This document shows, in pieces, positions 7,668-16,412 of a stretch of 64,000 nt of DNA. A program made the position numbers and the translations under genes. The stretch covers positions 26,722 through 90,721 of the forward strand of contig NZ_RAVT01000012.1 in NCBI RefSeq assembly GCF_013464915.1. Direction: 5' to 3'. The notes under the pieces are model-generated. The model had not been told where the DNA came from. It worked only from the letters and a program-made list of their open reading frames with translations, and searched no databases. The DNA comes from Stenotrophomonas maltophilia (GTDB taxonomy: Bacteria > Pseudomonadota > Gammaproteobacteria > Xanthomonadales > Xanthomonadaceae). How positions within the stretch are numbered: the stretch's first letter is position 1; each line of letters begins with the position of its first letter.

Positions 7668-8465
7668 GTGGCCTTCGCCGGCCACTGGCGTCCTTCCACC
7701 CGAGATTGCATTGCAAGGAGCCGTGCCATTCGTACCTACTCCTCCCCTGCACGTCGCGCCCTGCATGCCGCACTGGCCATGGCACTGGCCGTTGCGTGCA
7801 GCGGCGTAGCCAACGCCAGGGACAAGGACGCACCTGCACCACCAGTGGCCGCCGTTGATGAACTTCCGCCTGACCAGAGCGTGTCCGAAACGGTGATCGA
7901 ACTGGCCGGCTGGGTGGTCGCCAGCAAGGACAACCAGGGCTATCCGTTTGCGGTCATGGACAAGGCGGCGGCGCAGGTTCTGATCTTCAGCGGCGACGGC
8001 AAGCTGCGTGGCGCGGCACCGGCGCTGTTCGGTTCGGCCATCGGCGATCATTCCGCACCCGGCGTCGCCAAGCTCGCACTGAGCGCGATTCCCGGCCACG
8101 ACCGCACCACGCCGGCCGGCCGCTTCATTGGTGGCTACGGCCCCTCCGACGATGCCGGGCGCGTGCTGTGGGTGGACTACGATTCCGCCGTTTCAATGCA
8201 TCCGCTGCCGCCGGGCAGCCCGAAGGAAAAGCGCGCCGAGCGCTTGGCATCGCCCACACCGGACGACAACCGCGTCACCCACGGCTGCATCAACGTCTCG
8301 CCGGCGTTCTATGGGCAGATCGTGCAACCCATGTTCGAGAAGGGCGGCGTGTTCTACATCCTGCCGGACAAGGATTCGATCGCGAAGACGTTCCCGGAAT
8401 TCGCGCAGAGTCGCGGAGATGCGAAGGACGAAGACGAGAAGGGCGCACGGCGCGCAAGCAAGTAA
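7668..8465 (+). CDS. L,D-transpeptidase (YkuD-type) family protein
   Basis: The catalytic signature THGCINVS (His205, Cys207 numbered from the GTG at 7668) marks an L,D-transpeptidase, which forms meso-DAP crosslinks or attaches proteins to peptidoglycan. His178 (SMHPLP) fits the upstream conserved His. A signal peptide (about residues 21-50, ending GVANA) directs it to the periplasm. The C-terminus is acidic then basic (DEDEKGARRASK). The conventional GTG at 7668 leaves a 20-residue tail before the signal peptide and has a poor ribosome site. A perfect AAGGAG lies 7 bases before an in-frame ATT at 7728, which would start exactly at a normal signal peptide. I give the GTG coordinates but consider the ATT plausible. 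Confidence 0.82.
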   Translation: MAFAGHWRPSTRDCIARSRAIRTYSSPARRALHAALAMALAVACSGVANARDKDAPAPPVAAVDELPPDQSVSETVIELAGWVVASKDNQGYPFAVMDKAAAQVLIFSGDGKLRGAAPALFGSAIGDHSAPGVAKLALSAIPGHDRTTPAGRFIGGYGPSDDAGRVLWVDYDSAVSMHPLPPGSPKEKRAERLASPTPDDNRVTHGCINVSPAFYGQIVQPMFEKGGVFYILPDKDSIAKTFPEFAQSRGDAKDEDEKGARRASK

Positions 8466-8488
8466 TACGCTCGTCGGCAGATTGGAAT

Positions 8489-9217
8489 TCAGGAAGCCGC
8501 AGCCCCTGCGGCCCGCGCCAATGCTGCGGCGTGCGCGTCGCCCTTGCGCTCGCTGTAGCGGTCCACCAGGTAGTCCGACCGCCCTCGCGTCAGCAGCGTG
8601 AACTTCATCAGTTCCTCCATCACATCCACCACGCGGTCGTAGTACGGCGAGGGTTTCATGCGCCCGTCGTCATCGAATTCCTGCCAGGCCTTGGCCACCG
8701 ATGACTGGTTGGGGATGGTCAGCATGCGCATCCAACGTCCAAGTACGCGCAGCGTGTTGACCGTGTTGAACGACTGCGAGCCACCGCTCACCTGCATCAC
8801 CGCCAGCGTCCTGCCCTGCGTGGGTCGCACGCTGCCATCTTCCAGCGGCAACCAGTCGATCTGGTTCTTGAATACGCCGGTGACCGTGCCATGCCGCTCG
8901 GGGCTGACCCAGACCTGGCCTTCCGACCACTGCGACCAGGCGCGCAGCCGCTGCACTTCGGGATGACTCGTATCCACGCTGTCCAGCATGGGCAGCGCAT
9001 GCGGATCGAACACGCGGGTTTCGCACCCCAGATGGCGCAGCAATCGCTCGGCTTCCAGCGCAAGCTTGCGGCTGAACGACTGCGGCCGCAGCGAGCCGTA
9101 GAGCAGGAGGATGCGTGGCGGTCCCGGATCTGCCGCGGCGAGCTGGTGGTGATCGGGCTGGGGCAGCGAGCCGTCCACCAGGTTCGGCAGATGGGCACTT
9201 GTGATTGGCTTATTCAT
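8489..9217 (-). CDS. arsH: ArsH NADPH-dependent FMN reductase (organoarsenical oxidase)
   Basis: This 242-residue protein matches ArsH along its length. It has the flavodoxin-like FMN-binding loop [16 protein letters not shown], then [32 protein letters not shown] and the signature [17 protein letters not shown]. ArsH uses NADPH and FMN to oxidise trivalent methyl and aromatic arsenicals to less toxic pentavalent forms and may reduce other oxidants. The gene is divergent from arsR, with only 17 bases between start codons, so ArsR bound there should control both directions. Confidence 0.93.
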   Translation of the reverse strand: MNKPITSAHLPNLVDGSLPQPDHHQLAAADPGPPRILLLYGSLRPQSFSRKLALEAERLLRHLGCETRVFDPHALPMLDSVDTSHPEVQRLRAWSQWSEGQVWVSPERHGTVTGVFKNQIDWLPLEDGSVRPTQGRTLAVMQVSGGSQSFNTVNTLRVLGRWMRMLTIPNQSSVAKAWQEFDDDGRMKPSPYYDRVVDVMEELMKFTLLTRGRSDYLVDRYSERKGDAHAAALARAAGAAAS

Positions 9218-9250
9218 TCGATTATTCTAGAAATATGGAAACATTGAATG
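9213..9250. promoter_or_regulatory. Divergent arsH/arsR control region with candidate ArsR operator
   Basis: Only 17 bases separate the two start codons. They contain the perfect palindrome TTCTAGAA (9225-9232) inside a longer AT-rich dyad (ATTATTCTAGAAATAT, two mismatched pairs). An outer CATTC (9215-9219) and GAATG (9246-9250) add further symmetry. Neither gene has room for a normal leader, so arsR may be translated from a near-leaderless mRNA. Operator identity is inferred from position and symmetry. Confidence 0.45.
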
Positions 9251-9564
9251 CAATCGCTGCCCTGACTGCCTTGGGTCACGCCACCCGCCTGGCCGCTTTC
9301 CGCCTGCTGGTGGAGGCCGGCCCGGCAGGACGCATGGCAGGCGACATCGCCACGGCCCTGCAGGTGCCCCCAGCCACGCTCAGCTTCCACCTGAAGGAGC
9401 TGGTGCAGGCCGGGCTGGTGGAGAGTGAAAGCCAGGGCCGCCATGTCTGCTATCGGGCCAACTTCGATGCCATGAACGGCTTGATCGAGTACCTCACGCA
9501 CAACTGCTGCGCGGGTTCACCCAGCGAGGAGTGCGTGCCCGCAGCTCCCGCGTGCAAGTGCTGA
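9235..9564 (+). CDS. arsR: ArsR-family arsenite-responsive repressor
   Basis: This 109-residue winged-helix repressor has the ArsR helix-turn-helix around ATLSFHLKELVQAGLVES. It lacks the classic ELCVCDL metal site in the recognition helix. Instead it has a C-terminal cysteine cluster, NCCAGSPSEEC then CKC. This matches the Acidithiobacillus ferrooxidans type, whose vicinal Cys pair and a third Cys bind As(III) near the C-terminus. The METLNAI start at 9235 fits the family; the frame is open upstream to 9205. It should repress arsRC-acr3 and arsH until As(III) binds. Confidence 0.93.
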   Translation: METLNAIAALTALGHATRLAAFRLLVEAGPAGRMAGDIATALQVPPATLSFHLKELVQAGLVESESQGRHVCYRANFDAMNGLIEYLTHNCCAGSPSEECVPAAPACKC

Positions 9565-9601
9565 CACCGCACACGACCTGCCCCATCGAGGCGATTGCCC
9601 C

Positions 9602-10105
9602 ATGACCCGTTCTGTCCTCTTCCTCTGTACCGGCAACAGCGCCCGCAGCGTGCTTGCCGAAGCCACCCTGCGCGCCTGGGGCGGCGATCGCTTCACCGCC
9701 TTCAGTGCCGGCAGCCAGCCCACCGGCCAGGTCAATCCGTTCGCGCTGGCGCAGCTGCAGGCCGAAGGCATGCCGATCGATGGCCTGCACAGCAAATCGT
9801 GGGATGTGTTCGTGGACGCGGCCCCGATGGACCTGGTGATCACCGTGTGCGATTCGGCAGCCGCCGAAGCCTGCCCGGTGGTGTTCGGTGACTTCATCCG
9901 CAGCCACTGGGGCCTGCCCGATCCGGCGGCCGCAGCGGGCAACGATGCCGACAAGGCCGCAGCCTTCGCGCTGGCCCATGCCATCGTGAAGCTGCGCCTG
10001 CGTGCATTGCTCGCGCTGCCCGAATCGGTGTGGGCTGACCGCGAGGCAATGCAGCACGCACTGGACCGGATCGGCCAGCTGCTGCCGGCCGACGGCACGC
10101 CGTGA
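9602..10105 (+). CDS. arsC: Arsenate reductase, thioredoxin-coupled LMW-phosphatase type
   Basis: This 167-residue protein has the low-molecular-weight phosphatase P-loop CTGNSARS with Cys9. A redox pair, Cys83 and Cys91, lies in VITVCDSAAAEACPVV, matching the Cys10/82/89 relay of Staphylococcus aureus ArsC. It reduces arsenate to arsenite, normally recycled by thioredoxin, and supplies substrate to the efflux pump encoded next. It starts 37 bases after arsR and ends 13 bases before acr3, consistent with one operon. The C-terminal 30 residues extend slightly beyond the usual ArsC length. Confidence 0.93.
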   Translation: MTRSVLFLCTGNSARSVLAEATLRAWGGDRFTAFSAGSQPTGQVNPFALAQLQAEGMPIDGLHSKSWDVFVDAAPMDLVITVCDSAAAEACPVVFGDFIRSHWGLPDPAAAAGNDADKAAAFALAHAIVKLRLRALLALPESVWADREAMQHALDRIGQLLPADGTP

Positions 10106-10118
10106 CGGTGCCATTGCC

Positions 10119-11150
10119 ATGGGCCTGTTCGAGCGACACCTGACCCTATGGGTTGTGCTGTGCATTGCGGCTGGCACCCTGCTGGGTCACTTCCTGCCCG
10201 GCGCTTTTGCCGCGCTGGCATCCGCAGAGATCGCCAAGGTCAACCTGCCGGTTGCGGTGCTGATCTGGCTGATGATCATCCCGATGTTGCTGAAGGTCGA
10301 CTTCACTGCGATGCACCAGCTGCAGCAGCACTGGAAGGGCATCGGCGTAACGCTGTTCATCAACTGGGCGGTGAAGCCATTCTCGATGGCGTTGCTGGGC
10401 TGGCTGTTCCTGCGCCATGCCTTCGCCGACTGGTTGCCAGCAGCACAGATCGACAGCTACATCGCCGGGCTGATCCTGCTGGCAGCCGCGCCCTGCACCG
10501 CGATGGTGTTCGTCTGGAGCAACCTGTGCCGTGGCGAGGCGAATTTCACCCTGAGCCAGGTGGCGTTGAACGACGCGATCATGGTGGTTGCCTACGCACC
10601 GGTGGTTGCATTGCTGCTCGGCCTGTCGGCGATCACCGTGCCGTGGGACACGCTGCTGCTGTCGGTGGGCCTCTACATCGTGGCGCCGGTGCTGGCGGCT
10701 GCGTTGCTGCGGCGCTGGATCCTGATGCGGAGTGGCGAGGCAGCGTTGCTGCGGGTGCTTCGCAAGCTGGGGCCCGTCTCGCTGTGCGCGCTGCTGCTCA
10801 CACTGGTGCTGCTGTTCGGCTTCCAGGGCCGACAGATCGTGGAGCAACCGCTGGTGATCGCGCTGATTGCCGTGCCGATCCTGATCCAGGTCTATTTCAC
10901 TTCCGGCCTCGCTTACCTGCTCAATCGTCGCCTGGGCGTGGCCCATTGCGTGGCCGGCCCTTCGGCGTTGATTGGCGCCAGCAATTTCTTCGAACTGGCG
11001 GTGGCGACAGCGGTGGGGCTGTTCGGCGTGCAGTCAGGGGCGGCGCTGGCCACGGTCGTCGGCGTGCTGATCGAAGTGCCAGTGATGCTGTCCGTGGTGC
11101 GGATCGTGAATCGTACCCAGGGCTGGTATGAAAAGCGTGCGGAGCGCTGA
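10119..11150 (+). CDS. acr3: ACR3-family arsenite efflux transporter
   Basis: This 343-residue inner-membrane protein has about ten hydrophobic segments. It carries the ACR3 signature APCTAMVFVWSNLCRGEANF, whose Cys is required for As(III) transport in characterised homologues. VALNDAIMVVAYAPVVALLL and the late GASNFFELAVATAVGLFG segment (helix 9 region) are also typical. It exports arsenite using the proton motive force. The ATG at 10119 (MGLFERHLT) is the family start; the frame is open upstream through arsC but that is not coding. It is the last gene of the arsenic operon and is followed by a hairpin. Confidence 0.93.
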   Translation: MGLFERHLTLWVVLCIAAGTLLGHFLPGAFAALASAEIAKVNLPVAVLIWLMIIPMLLKVDFTAMHQLQQHWKGIGVTLFINWAVKPFSMALLGWLFLRHAFADWLPAAQIDSYIAGLILLAAAPCTAMVFVWSNLCRGEANFTLSQVALNDAIMVVAYAPVVALLLGLSAITVPWDTLLLSVGLYIVAPVLAAALLRRWILMRSGEAALLRVLRKLGPVSLCALLLTLVLLFGFQGRQIVEQPLVIALIAVPILIQVYFTSGLAYLLNRRLGVAHCVAGPSALIGASNFFELAVATAVGLFGVQSGAALATVVGVLIEVPVMLSVVRIVNRTQGWYEKRAER

Positions 11151-11172
11151 CAGCGCAGGACGCTGCCAGGCA

Positions 11173-11198
11173 GGTCTGCTGCTGGCCGGCAGCAGATC
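11173..11198. terminator. Candidate terminator after the arsenic operon
   Basis: TCTGCTGC and GCAGCAGA (arms within 11174-11197) pair around TGGCCG and are followed by TCTTCTCC on the plus strand. The T-tract is weak. It lies 23 bases after the acr3 stop and before a converging gene. Confidence 0.5.
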
Positions 11199-11265
11199 TT
11201 CTCCCCGGACCATCTGACCACGGTTGTGAGCCGCCAGACGGCGGTGCCTTTGCTCGCCTTCGGTA

Positions 11266-12444
11266 TCAGAAATCCAGCTCATGCTCGGGCAGCGGAAACT
11301 CGCTGCGCCTCGCGTCCCACTTGCCAGAGGGCTCCCTGATGCGGAAGTGATCAAGCACGAAGGGAATCCCTTCGCTGCTCATGATTCCGGGCCCGGTGGT
11401 CACCTGGAAATGCAGGTGAGGCCAGCGTGCATCACCCGAATTGCCGATGTTTGCCAATGGTTCTCCGCGCCGAACGTGCTGGCCGGCCTTGACGGTGACA
11501 CTTCCAGGTTGAAGGTGTGCATAGTGCGCAAACTGGCCTTCACCCAGGTCAAGCACCACCGAGTTGCCTGCCAACGACTCCATGCTCAACGGCACTGCAG
11601 GGGTGAATCCTGCCGATGTCCTGGGTATGTTGTCCGGGAACCCGCCCCTGGCTTCGACGACCGTGGCATCGGCGACTGCGAACACCGGCTGCCCGTAGGC
11701 GTGGTAGCTCCGCACATCCCGCGGATCACCCTTCAAAAGGTCGCCATCGATACGGCGCTTCCAGTCGATGGCATATCGGCGCGAGATCTGCGCGACGCCA
11801 CCAGCGACGAACACGCCCGGCCGATGGTGGCGGTCCAGTGCCAGACCGTTGTCGGCCAGCCAGTGACTGCCGCGGACGGGACTGGACAACACCTTCACGA
11901 CGCCATGCCGTGTCGCCAGCTCGAGGCCTTCGGCTGCCGCTCCATCCAGGGCAATGCGATGCACAAGCCGCTCCGGCACAGGCGATGCTTCATTGAAGGC
12001 GATGCAGAGGAAAACCGTTGCGGCTCGCCCCGCCTGCAACGTATGCGCGGCATCGATGGAGCCGCCGCCGACAAGGGTCATCTGGTCACGCAGGGTGTTT
12101 CCGGAAACAGTGAGCAGGCGATCACCGCCGTCTGGCGCGGACGCCAGAATATCCAGCGCGTTGATGTGCAACGCGTCTTCGGATCGGTTCTGCAGCTGCA
12201 GTTCGTAGACAAGATAGCGATAGCCGCCCGCACTGAAGGCGCTGGGTGCGAAAGGCGTACGGACCTCGAGCTGGACCGGAGGAAATGCGGGCTCGGCCAC
12301 ATCTACCGCTCGGCCCGCCGCATCGGTTCGCTGGACGACCTGGCACCCCACCGGAAGCGGAAGCTGCTCGACGGATGATGCACGGGCGGGCATGGCGAGG
12401 CTGAGACCCGCAAGAAGACCGAGGCAACGCAACGTGGAGCTCAT
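11266..12444 (-). CDS. M23-family (LytM) metallopeptidase, exported
   Basis: This 392-residue protein has a signal peptide ending near MPARASS. An N-terminal beta-rich region of about 200 residues follows (ELQLQNRSEDALHIN), then a C-terminal peptidase M23 domain from about residue 240. HYAHLQPGSVTVKAGQHV and the catalytic GNSGDARWPHLHFQV (HxH) are clear. The first zinc ligand motif (H-x-G-x-D) is not clear; SYHAYGQPVFAVADATVVE stands at its place, so activity may differ from classic lysostaphin-type endopeptidases. It probably acts on peptidoglycan or a periplasmic partner. I preferred the ATG at 12444 over the adjoining GTG because AGGA lies upstream. Confidence 0.82.
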   Translation of the reverse strand: MSSTLRCLGLLAGLSLAMPARASSVEQLPLPVGCQVVQRTDAAGRAVDVAEPAFPPVQLEVRTPFAPSAFSAGGYRYLVYELQLQNRSEDALHINALDILASAPDGGDRLLTVSGNTLRDQMTLVGGGSIDAAHTLQAGRAATVFLCIAFNEASPVPERLVHRIALDGAAAEGLELATRHGVVKVLSSPVRGSHWLADNGLALDRHHRPGVFVAGGVAQISRRYAIDWKRRIDGDLLKGDPRDVRSYHAYGQPVFAVADATVVEARGGFPDNIPRTSAGFTPAVPLSMESLAGNSVVLDLGEGQFAHYAHLQPGSVTVKAGQHVRRGEPLANIGNSGDARWPHLHFQVTTGPGIMSSEGIPFVLDHFRIREPSGKWDARRSEFPLPEHELDF

Positions 12445-12615
12445 CACATGTTGTCCTGGAGGGGAATGAGCACAGAAACACTGTGGGAACGGCTCACATC
12501 AGAAGTGGACCCAACGCGCCTCTTCATGCTGGAACGTGCCTCCGTGATGCAAGGCCGGTAACGTAGCTGATGTCCACGGGCAGATGCGGACATGAACCCG
12601 ACGAATCGAGACATA

Positions 12616-13608
12616 TCACCGGGAACCAAACCCTGTCCTGTACGCGCTGGGTGTTTGGCCCATCTGGCGGAGGAAGGCCCTCCGCAGTGCATCGGCCGAT
12701 CCATATCCGCATTCAGTGGCAATCCACCCCACGTCCTTCCGGGTAGCTTCCAGCAACAGTCTGGCTGCATCGACGCGCAGCTGCTCGACATACTTCCGGG
12801 GAGTGAGACGGAACGCAGCAACGAACCGGCGATTGAAGTGCCTGGGGCTCATGTGGGAACGCTGCGCGAGCTCGTCCACGCCCAAACGAAGATGCAGGTT
12901 CTCCCGCATCCACTGCTCCAGTTTCTGGAACGCGTCGGGCAGGTCCAGGGACTGCAACTGGCGGCTGATCTGGCTGTGCCCGCCTGAGCGCCTGCTGGCC
13001 ATGACCATGCGCTTTGCCACTTTGAGCGCAAGCGAGGGGCCGTGATCCTCCGCGACCATGGCCAGGGCCATATCCATTCCTGCGGTGATTCCGGCCGACG
13101 CCCACACGGGGCCGTCCCTGGTATAGATCGCGTCGGCCTGCACCCTTACCTTCGGGTAACGCTCACGCAATTCGCTTGCATCGCTCCAGTGTGTGGTGGC
13201 CTGGCGTCCATCAAGCACGCCTGCTTCTGCCAGCAGGAGCGCACCACTGCACACCGATGCAACCCGCCGCACACGTGATGCAACCGAGCCCAGCCATGCA
13301 ACCAGCATCCGATCAGCCCTGACGATATCCAGCGAGTTTCCCATGCCTCCACAGACCAGCAGGGTATCGGTGTCATCAGGCATATCCGCATACACCAGAT
13401 CGGGCAGCAGGCGAATGCCGGAAGACATCACGATGGGCTGTGCGTCCATGGCAAGCAGCTTTACCGCGTAGATCGGACCACTGCCAGGACGGTCCTCCTG
13501 GGCCTGGCGACTTGCCAGCGCGAACACCTCCATCGGCCCACTGATATCCAGTGACTGGGCACCGGCGTAGGCAAGCATGCAGACCTTTCGGGTGGGAACC
13601 CGCTCCAT
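12616..13608 (-). CDS. GlxA-family transcriptional regulator (DJ-1/PfpI plus AraC domain)
   Basis: This 330-residue regulator has an N-terminal DJ-1/PfpI-like domain (residues about 7-185; VCMLAYAGAQSLDISGPMEVF, TLLVCGGMGNSLD, VASVCSGALLLAEAGVLDG, TTHWSDASEL). A C-terminal AraC domain follows with two helix-turn-helix motifs (LGVDELAQRSHMSPRHFNRR, VGWIATECGYGSADALRRAF). GlxA-type proteins regulate nitrogen-compound or amino-acid catabolism, with the PfpI domain as a non-catalytic sensor. The ligand is unknown. The start at 13608 has AAGGA ten bases upstream. A VOC-family gene lies just upstream in the same direction and may be a target. Confidence 0.87.
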   Translation of the reverse strand: MERVPTRKVCMLAYAGAQSLDISGPMEVFALASRQAQEDRPGSGPIYAVKLLAMDAQPIVMSSGIRLLPDLVYADMPDDTDTLLVCGGMGNSLDIVRADRMLVAWLGSVASRVRRVASVCSGALLLAEAGVLDGRQATTHWSDASELRERYPKVRVQADAIYTRDGPVWASAGITAGMDMALAMVAEDHGPSLALKVAKRMVMASRRSGGHSQISRQLQSLDLPDAFQKLEQWMRENLHLRLGVDELAQRSHMSPRHFNRRFVAAFRLTPRKYVEQLRVDAARLLLEATRKDVGWIATECGYGSADALRRAFLRQMGQTPSAYRTGFGSR

Positions 13609-13680
13609 GACAGGTCGTCCTTCGGGAGTTGGCAGCAAGGCTGACAGCATATCCGCGAAGCGGTCATCACCTGATAGCTG

Positions 13681-14052
13681 TCAGGCGCTGTCCCTGTTGC
13701 AGATGTCCTGGCCAATGCTGAGTTCGTTGCCGCTTGGGTCTGCTATCCGGAAATCACGCATGCCGTAGGGTCTGTCTCCGATGGGGACGATGACCGTGAC
13801 TCCCAGGCCCACAAGGGTTTCGTAATAGTCGTCTATGCCTGATACGCGCAGATGGATATGTGCAGCACCTGCAGGCTTGCTGCCGGCCCGCTGCGTGAGG
13901 GCGATCTCCACACCATCCCGGCAAACCGCGGCCATGTCGGGCGGATCGCCCCACGACCATGCCAGATCGAACCCCAGTACGTTGCGGTAGAAGTCCATCG
14001 ATTCTGCAAGGTGGTCTACTGAAAGGATCGGAGAGATGGACTCGATCTTCAT
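13681..14052 (-). CDS. VOC-superfamily (glyoxalase/bleomycin resistance-like) protein
   Basis: This 123-residue single-domain vicinal-oxygen-chelate protein begins MKIESISPILSVDHLAESMD and has the paired beta-alpha-beta-beta-beta halves. The second half is AAHIHLRVSGIDDYYETLVG, ending RDFRIADPSGNELSIGQ. The order (FYRNVLGF, then DPSGN) resembles antibiotic-sequestering or dioxygenase-like VOC proteins; substrate and metal use cannot be told. AAAGGGATCC precedes the ATG at 14052. The frame is open for 117 more codons upstream, but that stretch is Arg-rich and not protein-like, so I excluded it. Confidence 0.85.
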   Translation of the reverse strand: MKIESISPILSVDHLAESMDFYRNVLGFDLAWSWGDPPDMAAVCRDGVEIALTQRAGSKPAGAAHIHLRVSGIDDYYETLVGLGVTVIVPIGDRPYGMRDFRIADPSGNELSIGQDICNRDSA

Positions 14053-14350
14053 AGGCTTGGGATCCCTTTCATGCCCAGGTGCTGGTCGATGATAGCGTCC
14101 GGCCAGGCTCAGGGCTGCGTGCCAGGCTCCCGGGGTGCCACCGCCGCCACCCGGTTCGTGTTGTCGGGACCGGCAAGGATCCCGACCGTCTGCTGAAGCA
14201 GCATGCGAACCTGGAAGCCATCGCCGGCGTTGTTCATCGGCGGTCCTGGTCCTGTCTCTTCGCGGCTTCCAGGTACGACTCCGCCGATCCGGACGCTTTT
14301 TCAGCATGCCGCACCCACGCTCGAACCTCCGCCAACACCGAGGTTCCGAG

Positions 14351-14995
14351 ATGCCACACCGCTTTCCGAAGGCCGTCCGCTGGACGGCCGGGCTGGTATT
14401 CACCCTGCTCTGCGCCGCCGTGGCGGCCTACGCCTTCACCGTGCTGTACGGCCAGCCGCACGCGGGCAATCCCCTGCAGATGAAGTTCGCAGCATCCGGC
14501 CTGGATGTTCCCGCCCACCTCTTCGGCGGCGGGCTGGCCTTGTTGCTGGCGCCGTTGCAGATGAACGGATGGATCCAGCGGCGCGCCCCCCGACTGCACC
14601 GGCTGAGTGGCGGGTTGTACACAGGCGGGGTGCTGATTGCCGGGCTGGCCGGACTCTCCCTGGCACTGCATGCCGAAGGCGGTGCGCCCACCGGCATCGC
14701 CTTTGGCCTGCTGGCCGTGGCATGGCTGGCCACAACCGGTATCGGCATCGGCCACGCGCTGGCTGGCAACCTCGCCAGGCACCGGCAATGGATGTGGCGC
14801 AGCATCGCCCTCACCGCGTCGGCAGTATCGTTCCGGTTGATCCTGGGCATCGGGCTGGGTGTCCTGCACCTGCCCTTCCCCACGGTTTACCTGGCCGCCG
14901 CCTGGGGATGCTGGGTGTTCAACCTGGCCGTCTGTGAACTGGTGTTGCGTTGGCCCCGACGGCCACCGGCCACGGCGTTGTCAGCGGCTCGGTGA
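14351..14995 (+). CDS. DUF2306-type integral membrane protein
   Basis: This protein of about 214 residues has six or so hydrophobic helices. The features HLFGGGLALLLAPLQMNGWI, PRLHRLSGGLYTGGVLIAGL and RHRQWMWRSIALT, with conserved His and Arg at helix ends, recall the DUF2306 (YozB-like) family of unknown function. His residues at helix boundaries might bind heme or metal, but that is speculation. The ATG at 14351 was chosen; another in-frame ATG lies at 14306. It ends 15 bases inside the 3' end of the converging AraC-type regulator gene. That tail-to-tail overlap recurs in regulator/target pairs and suggests the two are linked. Confidence 0.72.
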   Translation: MPHRFPKAVRWTAGLVFTLLCAAVAAYAFTVLYGQPHAGNPLQMKFAASGLDVPAHLFGGGLALLLAPLQMNGWIQRRAPRLHRLSGGLYTGGVLIAGLAGLSLALHAEGGAPTGIAFGLLAVAWLATTGIGIGHALAGNLARHRQWMWRSIALTASAVSFRLILGIGLGVLHLPFPTVYLAAAWGCWVFNLAVCELVLRWPRRPPATALSAAR

Positions 14996-16109
14996 TTCCG
15001 GGGCGTCAGCCATCGCATGGCGTTTGCGGAAGACGCTGGGCGTTTCACCCAACTGGCGCTTGAACGCCGCGTTGAACGTCGATTTCGACGTGAAGCCGCA
15101 GGCATAGGCGATATCGAGAATGGTCCGGGTGTCGGCACCGTCGGCCAGATGGGCAGCGGCGGCTTCGATCCGCTGGCGGTTGATGTAGTCCCAGAAGTTC
15201 TCGCCGAAGCGGCGGTTGATCACCGCCGACACCAGGTATTCGGGGGTAGCGGGAACGTTTGGCCAGCTGGCCGATGGTGAGCGCCGGTTCGCGGTACAGC
15301 TGCTGATCGGTCATCAGTTGCGACAGACGTGTCTCGACATCGGCAAAGCGCGGATCCTCAGCACTCGACGCCGTGTCGGGCTCGGCTGGCGGGGGTTCAA
15401 TGGCCGGTTCCACCACCACGGCCACCTGGGTGAGGCTGAAATAGCCCATCAGGAAAACCCAGGCCGCGACCAGGCCGTAGATCAACGGATAGTCGATCCA
15501 GGGAATCCGGACCAGCCACTGCAGGGTGGCAACGAACCAGATGGCAATCTGCGAGATCGCCATCGCATCGATCCAGTGCAACGACATCCGATCGGCATCC
15601 GAACGTCGTTGCAGCAGCCCGCGCCGGTAACGCCAGACCCGCAGCAGGCCAGCGATCACATAGCTGAGGCTGTACGCGTACAGCACGATGTTCAACCGCA
15701 TCCATTCCAGTTCATCAATGCCCGTCAGCAGACGCGCGTGGATACCTTCGGGCGGTACCCACCCACGCAGGAAGAAACCTGCATGCAGGGCCAGCACGAT
15801 GATGAACCCGGACAAATGCACACTGTCGCGCCAGCGCGCGGCCCGCGCTTCGGTGAGGACCCTGACGTAGACATAGAACAGGCTGCCGTACAGGAACGGG
15901 AACAGGCCGACGAAGCGCAGCGCCTTGCCGGCCGTGGGGTAGGACGGGTTCCAGTAAACCGCCTTCACCGCCAGATCGATGCCGATCAGTGCGATCCACA
16001 CCGCCAGCACCCGGTTCGCCCCGGCGTTGACCGGGCGGCGCCACAGGGCCAACGCCAGCAGCGCGGCCTGTGCGGCGCCAATGGCGAAGACGACGATCCA
16101 GAAAGCCAT
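14981..16109 (-). pseudogene. Membrane-bound AraC-family regulator, frameshifted
   Basis: The first part (from ATG at 16109) encodes about seven membrane helices (MAFWIVVFAIGAAQAALLAL to FLMGYFSLTQVAVVV), then DPRFADVETRLSQLMTDQQLY and the start of an AraC domain (LTIGQLAKRSRYP). The frame is then lost. The rest of the AraC domain (SAVINRRFGENFWDYINRQ, then IAYACGFTSKSTFNAAFKRQ) continues in another frame to a stop at 14981. The break coincides with a run of five G at 15242-15246; removing one G restores an uninterrupted protein of about 375 residues. It could be a true mutation, a phase-variable tract, or a sequencing error. The intact type senses an unknown signal through the membrane region. 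Confidence 0.85.
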
Positions 16110-16412
16110 GTAAGGGGGCGGTTGGCGGTGGGATGGGCCGCAGCTTAGCAGTCCATTTCGGGGGGGAAGAACAGGACAAACGGCATAGGCCGTGCCTTCG
16201 ATGGGCGCGCCTTGTCGCATTCATCCCGCTGCGTGCACCGCACGCCAGGAAGCCAAGTTCGATCCGTGTCGCATATTGCCCAAGCGGCTGCGGCCATTGC
16301 GGCGCCCCGGTCTGCGGCCACTTAACAGCATGCAAGAATGCTGAAAGCGTCTTCGATCAAACGCTGTTTGCAACACTTCTGATTGGCGTTGCGCAGCGGC
16401 GGCGGTACAGAT

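Noticed and set aside
14053-14403. N-terminal extension of the VOC protein (117 codons)
   Set aside because: The translation is Arg/Pro-rich and not protein-like. A good ribosome site precedes the ATG at 14052, which gives the normal family length.
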